From Perognathus longimembris pacificus (Eukaryota > Chordata > Mammalia > Rodentia > Heteromyidae), in NCBI RefSeq assembly GCF_023159225.1, contig NC_063169.1, forward strand, positions 61,963,934 through 62,027,933: a DNA stretch of 64,000 bases, in the 5' to 3' direction. The translations under genes and the position numbers were made by a program. Shown here piece after piece: positions 1 through 11,249 of the stretch. The notes beneath the pieces were generated by a model that ran no database searches, had not been told where the DNA came from, and saw nothing but the letters and a program-made list of their open reading frames with translations. Position 1 is the first letter of the stretch. Each line of letters begins with the position of its first letter.

Positions 1-1865
1 AGGAACTAACCAGAACAACTGAATCAGCCTTCACAGTCTCAGGCATCTCTGTGGTCAAGTGCACTCCATCAGAATTGTCCTTTGATGTGACACTTGTGCA
101 GAAATCTCCTGTCACAGATGATAGAGGTGACCCCTGATTAAGATGAATCTGAACAAGACTTTTTTTTAAAACATCTGAAAAATTTTATTTGACCTGTGTT
201 TCAAAGTACATACCTTTGTGTTGTAGCTGGTGGTTTGTCACCTTGCATAGACGTGAGAATCACCCAAGGAACTTAAGGAAATACACAATGCCAGGGACAT
301 GTCCCAGAACAATTACATCAGAACAGCTAAGGATGGAACCTGGCGTTGACATTTCTTAAAAGCATTTCAGCAAAGTAGGATGTGCAGCCAGGGATGTTGA
401 CCTAAGCAAGAAGATGGAGAGGCCAAAAGGGCCACGCTCAACCCACTGTTGCCATTACTAGGAATGTAGTCAGTGCTACCTGTGAGCATGTGTTAGGTAG
501 ATGCCTATTGTGTGCACATACCATTCTGAGGACTTTTTCATAGAAATGGGAACCTCAGGTGATCCTTAGAAGAAGCTGTGAGCTTCTTTAGCTTGTAAAG
601 ATGTGTTTACAGAAAATTCCGAGGATGTTGAATGAGGTAACCAGAGTGGTATGACATTTCTTGGAGCAATCTCTGCTACACAAACATGCTTTGGGTATGT
701 GTCTGGGTTTTCCTATTCACTCTTCTGTTACCTAAGTTTTAGATGAATATCCTGTCTTGGTTCTGCCAACAGAGACATAGGTTTAATGTAGTAAACAGAC
801 AATCTTAAGATTTGAAGGCACTAATCCTAGTCTTCTCTAGCATCAGACCTCACAGGAGGGTTTTTTTTTTTTGTTGTTGTTGTTGTTTTTTAAGTACATC
901 CTAACTAACAGTAGTTTGCAAGATGACCGAAGTAGGGAGACTTGGGTACCACAAGGGTGTGGAAAGATTGGTGGTGTATATATGTTCTACTGTGCACAAA
1001 TTGTAACCCCCGTGAGCTTGGTCTTCACGTCTTCCACATGTGCGCATGGCTTCTCACGTTCCATGTACAACCTTCCAAAATGGTCTAGGATCTTTGCGAG
1101 TTCTTTTTCTCTGCCCTTTAAAGAATAAAAGCCAGGAAAGTATTTCTGATAAACAGAGTCAGTTTATTTGAAGGTAAAAGGACAACCGTAAAGAAAGTAG
1201 AAAGGATTAGCAGGTTCCCCAAGTGGGGAGGGGATCTCCCTATCAGCCTGTGAGAAGGGCATCCCTCATCCCCTTCCTCTTAGAGGATGTATTTTTTGGT
1301 TTGATTTGTTAAGTGATTGTCACTCACTGCTGAAGGCCCTTTTGATTGGATGTAAGTTTCTCTCTGAAGGACTTCTCCAGTCCTAGGTGAAGGTAGGAGG
1401 GCTTGCCTTCTGCCTTTGTATCCGGTTTGAACATGTGTGCCAGGCCCAGAATCAGCCATCCCAGGCAGGAACAAGAAAGGTGATTTATATGCTTTCTTTG
1501 CTTCCCTCCATACGGGCCTTTGTCCCCTTCATCTTCTACCCCTAACTGAGGTCCCACATCTCTCCCTCACTTCCGCAGACATCTCTGTCATGAAGAGCTA
1601 TATGGATAAGGCTGGATTCGTATTGTGTTGTAATTCAGCTGTTGCAAAATGTAATCGCAGAACGACATAAAGGTACTGCTGGTGTGGATGTGTAGTTCTG
1701 TAAGTGTTAACACACTGACGGAATTATATATAGGGCATGATCGTCAAGGACAGAGCAGTAGCAGCAGCCCCAGGACCAGCGTGTGGCTTCCGATCAGAAA
1801 CCTCCCCGCCCCCGACTTGAGCAGCAGCATCACCTCAAGTTCCTGGAAGAGGTAGAGCTCCATGC
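1..1865. other. Unique intronic sequence, nothing recognised
   Basis: No gene, exon or recognisable repeat. There is a T run followed by GTT repeats at about 860-890. Short reading frames here have no recognisable motifs. Confidence 0.6.
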
Positions 1866-1887
1866 CAACTCTCTCTCTCTCTCTTTT

Positions 1888-1939
<52 letters not shown>
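1866..1939. repeat. (CT)n microsatellite
   Basis: Nearly pure CT dinucleotides interrupted by a short TTTTCTTT block. The apparent Arg-Glu repeat peptide on the minus strand is only a translation of this tract. Confidence 0.95.
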
Positions 1940-1942
<3 letters not shown>

Positions 1943-2841
1943 CTTGGTAGATAGGAGACAGGTTGAACGCTCAGATTCAACCCATAGTAGTAGAAATATG
2001 GAGTCTATGCCCTTTTTTTCTGCAACTTGACAACATACTGAGATATATATTATCAAAGCAAGGCCTTGACATGAACAGGAGGAGAGTGGCATCAGAACCC
2101 AGAAAGAAATGAAACAAGGTGCTGCTGCGAGCTCTGAAAGTAAGAACAGGCCTAGGTTCTAGCTCTGAGAACGGGCTGTTGAGGGTGGAGGCATGCAGGT
2201 GTGTGGGGGTACAGGGCGTGTCAGAGGAGGGCTTGTCCTGTCCCTGCCCCTTGTCAGCCCTCCTTAGCGCCCCCCCCCCCAGTTCACATTCAAAGGCCCT
2301 AAGGGCTTATGTGTGCTTTGTCCCTCAAGTTAATACCCTACACTGAATCCTCTGCCTGGCAGGTCAGACCTGCTAGGGCCGCTTTGATGCCTGAGAACCT
2401 ATTCAGGGCAGCTGCTTGTTGATAACAGTACCTCCTTTGATCTCCCCAGCGAGCAAGTTACCCACTACACTCTCAAAACTTCCAGCAGTTCAGTTGGCTT
2501 TACTCCCTGAAAGCGTAAGATCTTAGGATGAAAAGCTGTACCTAAGCACCAAGGAATCATATAATTACACCTCCGGAGAAGGCTAGATTGCTGTCTTCTT
2601 TCTCAGGAACAATTGTCTCCTCTTTATAGCCTTTCTTTCCTCTTCTGAGTCCCTGTTCCCAGTGTGAGGTGTTTGCAGCTTCTGGGTTCTGATGAACCAC
2701 AGAGGCCTAACGTGGGCCCCGGGTTCAAGTGCTGACACTCGGAGCCCTGTGTGCAGAAAGATAGGTAAGCATGGCTGACTCACTTCTTGGTCAGGACATT
2801 TGTTTCCTTTTTTGGTAGGAAAGCTTGGGAACGCTCTTTGT
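1940..2841. other. Unique intronic sequence
   Basis: No supported feature apart from a short C run near 2272-2280. Confidence 0.55.
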
Positions 2842-3000
2842 TGTTTTTTTTTTAAGTAATATTTTTATTATCTTTAGTAGTTGTACAAAGGCGTTACCAT
2901 TTAACATGTCCGTTTATAAGTACAATGCGTCTTGATTGATATCACCCCTTTCATCATTCTCTCCCAACTCCCCCTTCAATTTTCCTAGCTTTATAGATGA
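2842..3000 (-). mobile_element. L1 3'-end fragment (minus)
   Basis: A T run followed by TTTTTATTATC, then GTACAAAGGCGTTAC and a pyrimidine-rich stretch. The same order of blocks occurs at the 3' end of the clear L1 at 62478-62640 and in the fragment at 27985. It is read as the 3' UTR and poly(A) tail of a minus-strand L1, older than the copy at the right edge. The subfamily was not determined. Confidence 0.5.
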
Positions 3001-3109
3001 CATCTGATTTATGCAAGCCTTTCATAATGAAAGGAAGGAGGGAAGAAAGGGAAAGATAAGGAAATAGTTCATTATCATAAAATAATGTTCGCACTTTATG
3101 GATCAAGGA

Positions 3110-3293
3110 GGTATCAACAGTAATTAGACTTCAAGGGTTTGAGTTCTGGGGTTATTTTCTGGTTGTGTGGCCTGAGAGAGACATGCTTAACTTATGTTAC
3201 CTTGAGTGTTCCTGGTGAGGAGTAGGTAAAGCAAACTTTCTAAGTGCCTGGCAAAGAAATGGTACACACTCAATAAAGGTTAATATGTTGTTC
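3110..3293 (+). mobile_element. MIR SINE
   Basis: Contains the MIR core pattern (GGTTGTGTGGCC, equivalent to the consensus block around GCTGTGTGACC) and ends with AGTGCCTGGC followed by CACACTCAATAAAGGTTA, the MIR 3' end. It is an ancient mammal-wide SINE. Confidence 0.8.
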
Positions 3294-3574
3294 GGTGGTG
3301 AAAATAGGAATCCCATTTCTAGATCTTTCTATAGAATAGTAAGTACTCTGTGAGTGGTGATTAAATATATAGATTAAATACGTAGAAAGTTTAAATAACT
3401 AGTACATGACAGCACAGCACTTTCTGATTTTAAGGTGTCTTTACCTCTGTCAGATACAATGTCATCTGTGAGTTACTCTCCTCCTGATTTGCATTGTTCA
3501 GGAATGGAAAGAAATAATGCAAGCACAACCATGAATAGGTGCCTCGAACAAATGTCTTGGGTATTGAGAGCCAT

Positions 3575-3745
3575 TCATTGTGATGTATGCCTGTTATTCT
3601 AGTTGTTAGGAAGGAAAGATAGGAAGATCACAGTGTGGAGCCAGCATCAGGCAAAAGTACAAACCTGTATCTGAAAATTAAACTAAAGAAAAAAGGGCTG
3701 GGGTTATGCATGATATCCTGAGTTCAATCTCCAGCATATGTGTGT
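3575..3745 (+). mobile_element. Degraded B1-like + ID-like SINE
   Basis: A B1-like head (GATGTATGCCTGTTATTCTA, then GGAAGATCAC and GGAGCCAGC) is followed by an A-rich linker and an ID-like tail (GGGCTGGGGTTATGC, then CTGAGTTCAATCTCCAGCA). It is heavily diverged. Confidence 0.65.
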
Positions 3746-3954
3746 GTATTTGTATTTATGTATACATTGTGAATATACATGAAATGTATGAAAAAATTAT
3801 ATCCGTTTTGCTGTGATCATTGTTCTCTTTTCTTAGTTTCAATATTTCTCACATGTAAAACTCTAAATGTATTTATAGATTGAGCCAAAGGGATACTAAA
3901 AAGACTCAGATCTATATAAGCTGTGTTAGTTTCCTTCATTAATAAAAGTAGTCT

Positions 3955-4110
3955 CTGATCTAAGTGCTATCTGTGTATTGCATTATTTACTCCCACACAC
4001 ATCTGTGAGCACATACTACCATTACCTTCATTTACACAAAAAAAGAGATGCTGAGAAGATAATAAAATTACTCCATGTCATGCTGGTTGCTAAGGTGTTA
4101 TTGAATTATG
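3955..4110 (-). mobile_element. MIR SINE (minus)
   Basis: Matches the reverse complement of the MIR 3' half: CTAAGTGCTAT, ATTGCATTATTTACTC, TACCATTACCTTCATTTACA, then GAGATGCTGAGAAG. Confidence 0.6.
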
Positions 4111-4284
4111 GGGGTGGGGAATGATGAAGCAGACTACTACACAATTTTTCTTTTCTAAGCTGGTATTCCGTGATTTCTGTTCATTTGTAAAAAACGTTGC
4201 AAATTAAAGAGTAAGTAAGGCTAATATGCAAGTAATATTTGATTGCTTTAAAAAATCATTTTAAAGACTTGTGATGTGAACTAA

Positions 4285-4510
4285 ATAGTTCAATCATTAT
4301 ACAAAGTATCTTATTCTGTCCTAGGAACTCTAGAATGACCAACGCAGAATAGTCCTATTCTCGGAGAGCTTAGAAAGGAAGCCAGTAGATAAACAAATGT
4401 GCCACTCTAGATGGGATATTCAGAGAGGGCCTCTAAAAGGAAGTGACAGTTGAGTTAAGCCTGAATGGAGTAGGTGGGGAAGGGCTTTTCCTATTAGGAG
4501 GTTCAGTCTT
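4285..4510 (+). mobile_element. L2 LINE 3' fragment
   Basis: Resembles the widespread L2 3' region: CGGAGAGCTTAGAA, GATAAACAAATG, then AGAGAGGGCCTCTAAAAGG and GTGACAGTTGAGTTAAGCC. The blocks are in consensus order. It is ancient and non-coding. Confidence 0.8.
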
Positions 4511-5516
4511 TAAAAAGGAATTGGGGTTCTTGTGGAGACTTTTAGTATTTTAGAAATGTGTTGTTGGAGCTCTCGTTGGTCCTTGAGCTGCCATCTGGAC
4601 ACCATGCTGGAATGCGTTGGAGTCTTTCACGTTGTCCTTGGGGAAGGCCTAGCCTTTGGTGGGCAGATGACAACTCACTGGGTGCATTACTGTAGAATAT
4701 TCCTAAGTAGTTCTCCAGGTATAGGTAACCATAGTTATGTTCATGTGTATCCTTTTTATGAAGTTTGACCTACAGTCCTGTTTATGCGTGTTCCCAGCAG
4801 AGTTCATCACAGTCATTCGGATCTGACACATTATCACATCCACATTTAAAAGATTCCGTCATCCAGCCCAATCACAGGCATGACAGGTATTAATGGTGTG
4901 TCTCCTACATTAAAATTGGACCCTTGCTATCCATTTATCATGGGTAAATGACCAATTAGAGCACAGTCCCCATGGACAACAGGTACATTATAAATCAGAA
5001 GGCTGCAACAAGAAAAGGATGGACAACTCTGTGGAAAAACCTATGAGCGAAACCCTACGTATTTATTACACTTGGATACACTTCCCTAGTTGAACTGTCC
5101 CTGTCTTAAACTCTGATCCTTTTTTTTAAATTCTAGTTTCCTAAGTTACTTTGACTTTAAAAGCACGTTTTATCTATTCAAACCGAGACATTTGTTATAT
5201 TCCCTAATCTGTTCATCTCTATAAAAGTACCTCTGGGTTTCCAATATTGTCTACATTTTGGTCCATTAGCAATTCTTGTCTTCTTTACTTTTCTGGTACA
5301 AATGACTTCTTCAGACTCAGAAGACTTCCCTTGTCTTGGGTAGAGTCCCCCGACTGCGTTAATGGCTTCCCCAAGTGGCCGTGTCTCCAGATGGTACACC
5401 GGCATGCCTGGGCCCTGTGAAAGATGAGATGGCGAGATGCAGGGTAGGCTTTTCAGATAGGCAGATATCCAGACACACCCCGGCAAAACCAGTCTTCTCT
5501 CCTTTATGGAGTTGAG
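4511..5516. other. Unique intronic sequence
   Basis: No repeat, exon or motif could be supported in this stretch. Confidence 0.5.
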
Positions 5517-5655
5517 CAGCACAGGACCCTGGGGAAGCTACTGGATTTCTCTGGACCTCTGTTTCCTCCTCTGGAAAATGGAGACTGTTATAACCCACCG
5601 CTGGTATCTGAATCAGATAAAGGAACAGCTTTAAAACACTTAGCAAGGTACCTTA
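5517..5655 (+). mobile_element. MIR SINE
   Basis: Clear MIR core: GACCCTGGGGAAGCTACTGG, then CCTCTGTTTCCTCCTCTGGA and AAATGGAGACTGTTATAA, matching the consensus order of MIR. Confidence 0.75.
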
Positions 5656-5839
5656 GTGCTTTTAAAAGAACAAATAATACAAACTCTCCAGAGTCAGGAA
5701 ACAATAGCTTTGTCATCTGACCACTACAGCAGCAGGGAGCTATTGATGAAGCTAATCAAGTTAGACTGGAGGAAGGAAGAGAAATTGCCAACATCGAGGC
5801 AGACTGGAGAAAGAGCACAGACTTCTCAAACTGTGCTGG

Positions 5840-5972
5840 AGCTGGTTAGAAATGCACATTTTCAGAGCTACTAAATCAGGACTCCGGGAGCAGAGCCAAG
5901 GAATGGGTGTTTTAACAAGCCCTATAGCTAATTTTAATGAACACTAAAGTTTAAGACCCTGTGCTCCAAGGT
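5840..5972 (+). mobile_element. MER5A-type hAT-Charlie fragment
   Basis: Contains GAAATGCACATTTTCAGAGC, CTAAATCAGGACTCCGGGAG, GTTTTAACAAGCCC and ACTAAAGTTTAAGACC. These are the ordered blocks of the MER5A non-autonomous DNA transposon. The same family recurs at about 6755 and 7990. Confidence 0.8.
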
Positions 5973-6016
5973 CAACTCTGCAGGTATTGGATGTGGAATA
6001 ATAGTGCCTGGTTCTC

Positions 6017-6019
<3 letters not shown>

Positions 6020-6052
<33 letters not shown>
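6020..6052. repeat. (TG)n microsatellite
   Basis: About 16 TG units followed by alternating purine/pyrimidine sequence (CATGCACACGCACGCATGCA) to about 6085. The whole block is potential Z-DNA. Confidence 0.95.
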
Positions 6053-6053
<1 letters not shown>

Positions 6054-6085
6054 ATGCACACGCACGCATGCATGCATACGTACAG

Positions 6086-6754
6086 AACATTTATAACTAC
6101 TGAAACCATTAAGTAAGCATGGAATGTCAGCAAAAGCTGGTCAAACTGGTGATAAAGGACCTAGTTTTCTTTGGTACACTTGTCTAAATGCAAATGTACG
6201 TGAATTTCTTATTTTGTACTAAGTTCACTTGGGGCTTGAGCAATTCACCCGTCAACTTTTCTCCTTTGTTTTCTCCCCCTAGGGAATTCCACTTACTTGG
6301 ACGATCATGGGCCACCTCCTAGAAAGGTAAGGTCCTTGCTTATGGCATAAATCTCCCTTTCCTTTCTCAGTACTCGCAGTCTCTGACTCTAGCAGCTCTT
6401 GAGCCTCCAATAACACTCCCCCCACCCCCTGCCCATGCACACAACCATCAACTTTCCTGGCCCTGAAGTGTTCACAAGATAATAATGGATGACAGATGTC
6501 AAGGACTCTTAGGCTTCTAATGGGGAGGAAGGCAAAGACCATGACATAGCCAAAGTGACCACGGAGGGAGAGCCATGACTTAATTGGTGGCGGCAGCTGC
6601 CACATACCACACTCACTTCAGACCTACGTCAGCCCACCTGCATTGCTGCCTCTTCCACCTTGGCTTCAATGCTGGTGCAGAATGTGGGGTTTGCAGCCCT
6701 GCAGCCATGCCATTGGGTGGGGAGGCCATCTTCCTGGCCTGCCTGGATTGGATG
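6086..6754. other. Unique intronic sequence
   Basis: Nothing recognised. The acceptor-like tract near 6270-6282 (CTCCTTTGTTTTCTCCCCCTAG) is not followed by a recognisable coding exon. Confidence 0.5.
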
Positions 6755-6822
6755 CTCCACCCAGATAACAACCCTGCAGCCCACTCTGATGCACACTGAA
6801 GTTTAAGATCCAGTGGTCTATG
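6755..6822 (+). mobile_element. MER5A-type fragment
   Basis: CTCTGATGCACACTGAAGTT then TAAGATCCAGTGGTCTA matches the 3' terminal part of MER5A. It parallels the copy ending near 5972. Confidence 0.6.
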
Positions 6823-7439
6823 GTCAGTTCCCCAGGTATTGGATATAATGGTGCATGTTTCCATGTGTGTCCATCACTGCCCTACAAAGCTTCGCTGGCT
6901 TGGCCTGTGTGCTCACTTTCACCTTCCTATGGGCACTTTCATCTGACAGTAAGAGAAGAATAGTCCATTAGTGTTCTTTCCCTACCACTCTACTTTCTTG
7001 AGCTCCCTGAAAATCAAAATGCCAATCTATGAAAAATAAGAAAGACGGGACCCAATGATCATTGTGTATGAGAAATACATAATGCAGTGGATTGACTCCC
7101 TCTTATTATAAAACTAGGTCCTTTGTACTTTGTTTGGGCATAGTATTTTTTTCCTTGTTGGAAATGATGTTGATACCTAATCCTTGGGAGAGGGGTACGC
7201 ACTTGGCAAAATCGCAAGCTGGCAACCCTCTAAGTTTCAGATCTACTTTAAGAATTTTCTTTCTGGCTCATGAAAGCCTAGATCCTCTAGTAGTTGGTTA
7301 TCTTGGTGTGTGACCATTGGAAATGAGGTCTATTAACTGCACCTGTAAGATAAGCCTGGTGAGAATGGCAAGTAGATAATCAACTACCAACATGAGAAGC
7401 TTTGGGGCCAATTATGTCCCCGCATTACACTTTGGAAGG
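6823..7439. other. Unique intronic sequence
   Basis: No supported feature. Confidence 0.5.
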
Positions 7440-7605
7440 AGATATTTCTGAGTCAGACACTGGCACTGCTGCTACTTTTTAGCTATATGACCTTCTATGA
7501 ATTCACTTTCATGTTTTGGGCCTCACTTTTTCCTGCACAGAGCAGAACTAAAAATACCACCTGTGGCTCAGGGTGTGTGGAAGGATGAGATGTGTTGGTG
7601 TATGA
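7440..7605 (+). mobile_element. Probable MIR SINE
   Basis: GAGTCAGACACTGGCACTGC, then TTTTTAGCTATATGACCTTC and GGGCCTCACTTTTTCCTG follow MIR consensus order. It is diverged. Confidence 0.6.
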
Positions 7606-7714
7606 AGGACACTCCACACTGACAGAGTTGAGTTATAAATTAACAGTGACCTGTGTGTGTACTTGGCTGGGTGGCATTAGAGTTAGTGGTGAATTGTATT
7701 GTAGTGTTGATCAA

Positions 7715-7975
7715 AGTCTGCCTTCTAGTCAGGCACTCGACCACTCGAGTCATCCCCCAACCCTTAGTGCTTCTTATTTTTTAAATAGGATCTTAGGTTT
7801 ACAGCTGGGCTGGCCTAGACTTTGGTTTTCTTATTTATAGTACCTATAGTTTATAGCAGCTAAGATGACAGGTATATACTGCCATACCCAGCCTTCATGG
7901 AATTTCGTATTTATTTGTTTGTTTGTTTGGCCTGGACTAACCTTGAACCACGATCCTCCCAATCTCTGTTTCTTG
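7715..7975 (-). mobile_element. Degraded antisense ID/B1 SINE remnants
   Basis: CAGGCACTCGACCACTCGAG resembles the reverse complement of an ID element. GACAGGTATATACTGCCATA and a second piece at 7930-7975 (GGCCTGGACTAACCTTGAAC) resemble reverse-complement B1. A (GTTT)n stretch lies between them. This is probably two old insertions. Confidence 0.5.
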
Positions 7976-7989
7976 GAATCATATTGAAC

Positions 7990-8102
7990 ACCCACTTCAG
8001 AGCATCTGGATGGGACCTAAGAATCTGAATTTCTGACAAGCTCTAGGGTGATGCTGGCATTGTAGGTCTGCAGGGCACATTGGAGAACAGCTGCCCTGAA
8101 AG
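7990..8102 (+). mobile_element. MER5A-type fragment
   Basis: GGGACCTAAGAATCTGAATT, then GACAAGCTCTAGGGTGATGC and GGAGAACAGCTGCCC resemble MER5A. It is the third fragment of this family within 2.3 kb. Confidence 0.65.
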
Positions 8103-10099
8103 GGAAAGAAAACCATTTCCCCAAACTCTTTCTGTGTCATTTTCCCTAGCGAGAGTGACATGGCTCAGTACTTAAAGGTTACTTATTAATATAAGGTTGA
8201 CTCACCCTCATTAAGTTTTCTTGCAGTGCAAAACTATTTCCTTTGGTCAATAACTTGCCTACCATGGAAAATAAGGGGTGGGAGAAAGAGAAATAACGGT
8301 GTGGATGTGGAGTGGTTGTGGATGCCCCCCTAGGTTTTCTCACCACTAGCTGTCCTCTTCTGCCACATAGGAGTCAGGGAAGTCTTCCCCACACTCTGTC
8401 CCACCGTGATATGGAGGAAGGTCCACTCTGTCTGGGTGTCCCATCAGCTTGGCATGCCGGGATATTACTTTAGGTTCCAGGTTTACTCGCAAGGGTTTTA
8501 CCTGGTAAGAAAGCAAAGGCCAGCTGGATATGAAATTTCCCTTTTGAAGCTGTCCTGGGCTACCAGCCTGCCAAAGCCATCTTGCCTTACTTTCTGCCAA
8601 GGGGCTTGGTGTCTGGACCTGAGGTGTGATGGCCTGTGCTCCCAAAGGTCTTCCTCCCTAGCTGTGCATCTTCTACGGCCCCTGTGTGGTCTACTCTGCA
8701 GTTCTTCTAGTCCCGTCCCGGGCTGATAATCCCTGTGGGTCTCAGGCCCATTATCTTGGGTCACTTTCAGGGCAAATCGAGCCTTTATAAACCCTTGTTC
8801 AAGTTTCAGTAGTGCATATCATCTCTTTAAACCAGCAGAAGTTTTGTCAAATACAGATTCTTTCCCTATAGCCGTCTGTTCATTATCTAGGAGTGGAAAA
8901 ACAACTCAAGTTTTGAAGCCAAAACCATAGTAAGAAGAATATAAAATGGGGGTAAAAGCAAACATGGGTGGATGAAATCTAATTTCATCCTTGCCTCTGA
9001 CTCCTGGCAGGGGAGAATTGAATCCCAGAAGTGATACACTCAGACTTCCAGATAAAGGTCCCTGGAGTGTGCCCTGGGCATTGAAGTCTACAGATCACTG
9101 GCTTATCCCAGCCATGGTGGCATTCAGAGGCTAAAGACTCACAAGGCGAGCCCCTGGAGATAACCCAGTCTGGCAGGGGAAAGCAAGCTCAAGGCCAGAC
9201 CCATAGGATTCATATTTGTTTAGTACTCAGAAATAACTTTCTGATGCCAAGGAGTTGTGATCTAGATAAAGTAAGCGTTCTAAACCCTGGAAATATACCG
9301 AAGTTACAGCGAGTTCTCGTTTCATTAAAAGTTAAGTTCTACAAGTTTCACATTCCTCCAGTAATAGCCTCGTGGGGAATGGGGTGTGTCACCCCGCACG
9401 CCCTAGGCCCGAGTCCTCCTTCTCCTCTGATTTCTCACGTGCTTTTGCAGTTGATTTCAACCTCATAGGCTGCCTAGGTTTTTGAGTGAAGCCATTAGTG
9501 AAAGCCGGGGCTGCTTTCTTCCGTGGATCCTTTCTTAAAACATTGTTTTTACTCCCACTATGTGCTTAAAGGTTGGAGCCCTACTGGGAATTAACATGTA
9601 GGCCTCTGGTGAATGCCATGGAAAGATATTTTTAATGCAAAATAAGATGTGAGATAACAAATCCAATGTAACAGCGCTTTTTGTAAAAGGATATGCATAC
9701 GTGTACATGTCTAAAGAGAAATTCTGGAAGGGAAAGTAAGTATTTTTTTGGAGTTGCGGGATATCAGAAGATTTTTATCCTTCTCAGTATAATTTGAATT
9801 CGTGAAAGTAATGCCTGCTTAATCGGAATATTAGAACTAAAAATAAGCAATTTCCTGGTATAAGAGAAGATAAAAGTGAGTTTTTAAAGGCAGTAATATC
9901 TACAGTCTTCTGAGCAGCCTGCTTGCTTTCCTGCCTACGTTTTGCTGCACTTGGAATGCAGGTACCTGGTAGGAGCAGCCGTTCTGGGGATAATAAATGG
10001 ATACAGCTATCATTTCCCCTGTGTTGGATTCCTAAATCTGATAAATAAGGAGAGCTGTTCTAAGCCACTCAAGGATAATGAAATCACTACCCATGGCTG
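8103..10099. other. Unique intronic sequence
   Basis: No exon or confident repeat. Overlapping short frames on both strands at 8346-8764 lack any recognisable domain and have no splice context that fits UST. Confidence 0.5.
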
Positions 10100-10332
10100 A
10101 TAGATAGCTTTTCCCATGTGCCAAGCAACTGTACCAAGCACTGTGCATGGAAATTTTACTCTCTATCCATCCCTGTGAAAGAGCAAGTGATTTTTAAATC
10201 CTTCTTTTCCAGCAGTGGGAACTGGATCTTGGGGAGGCTGAGTCATTTGCTAAAGGTCACACACTGAGTGTTGAACTGGGGATTCTAGCCCGATGATGTT
10301 TTGGCTTCTGGGACCGTGCTTTGAACCATTTC
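10100..10332 (-). mobile_element. MIR SINE (minus)
   Basis: Reverse-complement MIR: ATGTGCCAAGCAACTG, CACTGTGCATGG, GAGGCTGAGTCATTTGCTAA, AGGTCACACACTGAGTG, GGGACCGTGCTTTGAACCAT. It is nearly full-length and diverged. Confidence 0.85.
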
Positions 10333-10423
10333 AAGATAACACACTTAGGCAGAAATATAAAAAATAATAATTACCTTACTTATGAAGTTTCATTCTTTTA
10401 AATAAGAACCTGATAGATTGGTG

Positions 10424-10424
<1 letters not shown>

Positions 10425-10459
<35 letters not shown>
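10425..10459. repeat. (AC)n microsatellite
   Basis: About 17 uninterrupted AC units, upstream of the SINE at 10512. Confidence 0.95.
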
Positions 10460-10462
<3 letters not shown>

Positions 10463-10511
10463 TTGGCCTCAGTTATCCAGAAAAACACACTCATCAACCC
10501 TTTACCATTTG

Positions 10512-10719
10512 TTTTTTGTTTTTTGGCCAGTCCTGGGCCTTGGACTCAGGGCCTGAGCACTGTCCCTAGCTTCCTTTTTGCTCAAGGCTAGCACTCTGCC
10601 ACTTGAGCCACAGCGCCACTTCTGGCCGTTTTCTATATATGTGGTGCTGGGGAATCGAACCCAGGGCCTCATGTATATGAGGCAAGCTCTCTCGCCACTA
10701 GGCCATATCCCCAGCCCCC
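10512..10719 (-). mobile_element. IDL-Geo dimeric SINE (minus), 15-bp TSD
   Basis: Antisense order: T-rich tail, right half (CAGTCCTGGGCCTTGGACTC ... CACTTGAGCCACAGCGCCAC), then ID-type left half (GTGCTGGGGAATCGAACCCA ... CACTAGGCCATATCCCCAGC). It is flanked by a perfect 15-bp target-site duplication, ACCCTTTACCATTTG, at 10497-10511 and 10720-10734. This marks a fairly young L1-mobilised insertion. The family is the IDL-Geo SINE of geomyoid rodents. Confidence 0.92.
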
Positions 10720-11007
10720 ACCCTTTACCATTTGGGTCCAATGAGTTACCTCCATGTTCTGTTGTTGTTGTTGTTTTCCAGTCACCTTTGTAGACATCTA
10801 ATTTTAGCCGTTTTTCTGTTCAAAAACCACATGGAAAGAAAATCTGGTGTCCACACATCTCAAAAGATGTGTTCTTTTAGCAAAGCAGGGTAGACAAGTT
10901 CTCTCCACAAAATGTCAGTTCCTAAGGTGAAGCCTTCACGTGACAAATGGTCTAGATCGTCTTCATGTGAAGATTCACACGTCAAGGTTTCATATCCATG
11001 ATCAAGT

Positions 11008-11068
11008 TCATCCTCTCCCTCTCCTCTCTCTCCCTCCCCTCTTCCCTCTCCTCCTCTCTCTGTTCTTG
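11008..11068. repeat. CT-rich pyrimidine tract
   Basis: Imperfect CTCTCC/CCCT repeats. They create the low-complexity part of a chance 160-codon minus-strand frame at 10860-11342. Confidence 0.85.
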
Positions 11069-11161
11069 CCCATCGAGTAAGTTTTCTTCTCTTTGTCATT
11101 TGAAGTAAGAATGACAAGAAAGTAGATTCTCTATTCGATGTAAGGCAGAACAAACTACAAA

Positions 11162-11246
11162 AGGGCTGTGGTCGTAGTTCATTGGAAGAGCGCTTGCCTG
11201 GTGTGCATGAGGCCCTGGGTTTGATTCCCAGCACAGGGGTGGTGAT
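11162..11246 (+). mobile_element. ID-type SINE (tRNA-Ala-derived)
   Basis: Single ID unit: TAGTTCATTGGAAGAGCGCT (A-box region), CTTGCCTGGTGTGCATGAGG, then CTGGGTTTGATTCCCAGCAC (B-box region). It is not a functional tRNA: there is no closing acceptor stem. Confidence 0.8.
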
Positions 11247-11249
11247 GAG

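Noticed and set aside
1835..2092. Arg-Glu repeat protein, minus strand
   Set aside because: It is a translation of the (CT)n microsatellite. The same applies to repeat peptides at 28291-28674, 31205-31639 and 54295-54558.
6270..6330. A possible UST exon after the acceptor-like tract ending CCCCCTAG at 6282
   Set aside because: The following sequence does not encode any part of UST I recognise. The UST frame also needs the residues before 49661 to end with a complete codon of a known stem region.
11162..11246. tRNA gene, from A- and B-box-like sequence
   Set aside because: It is an ID SINE. No cloverleaf closes and the tail is A-rich. The same applies to 53553-53640 and to the left halves of the IDL-Geo copies.
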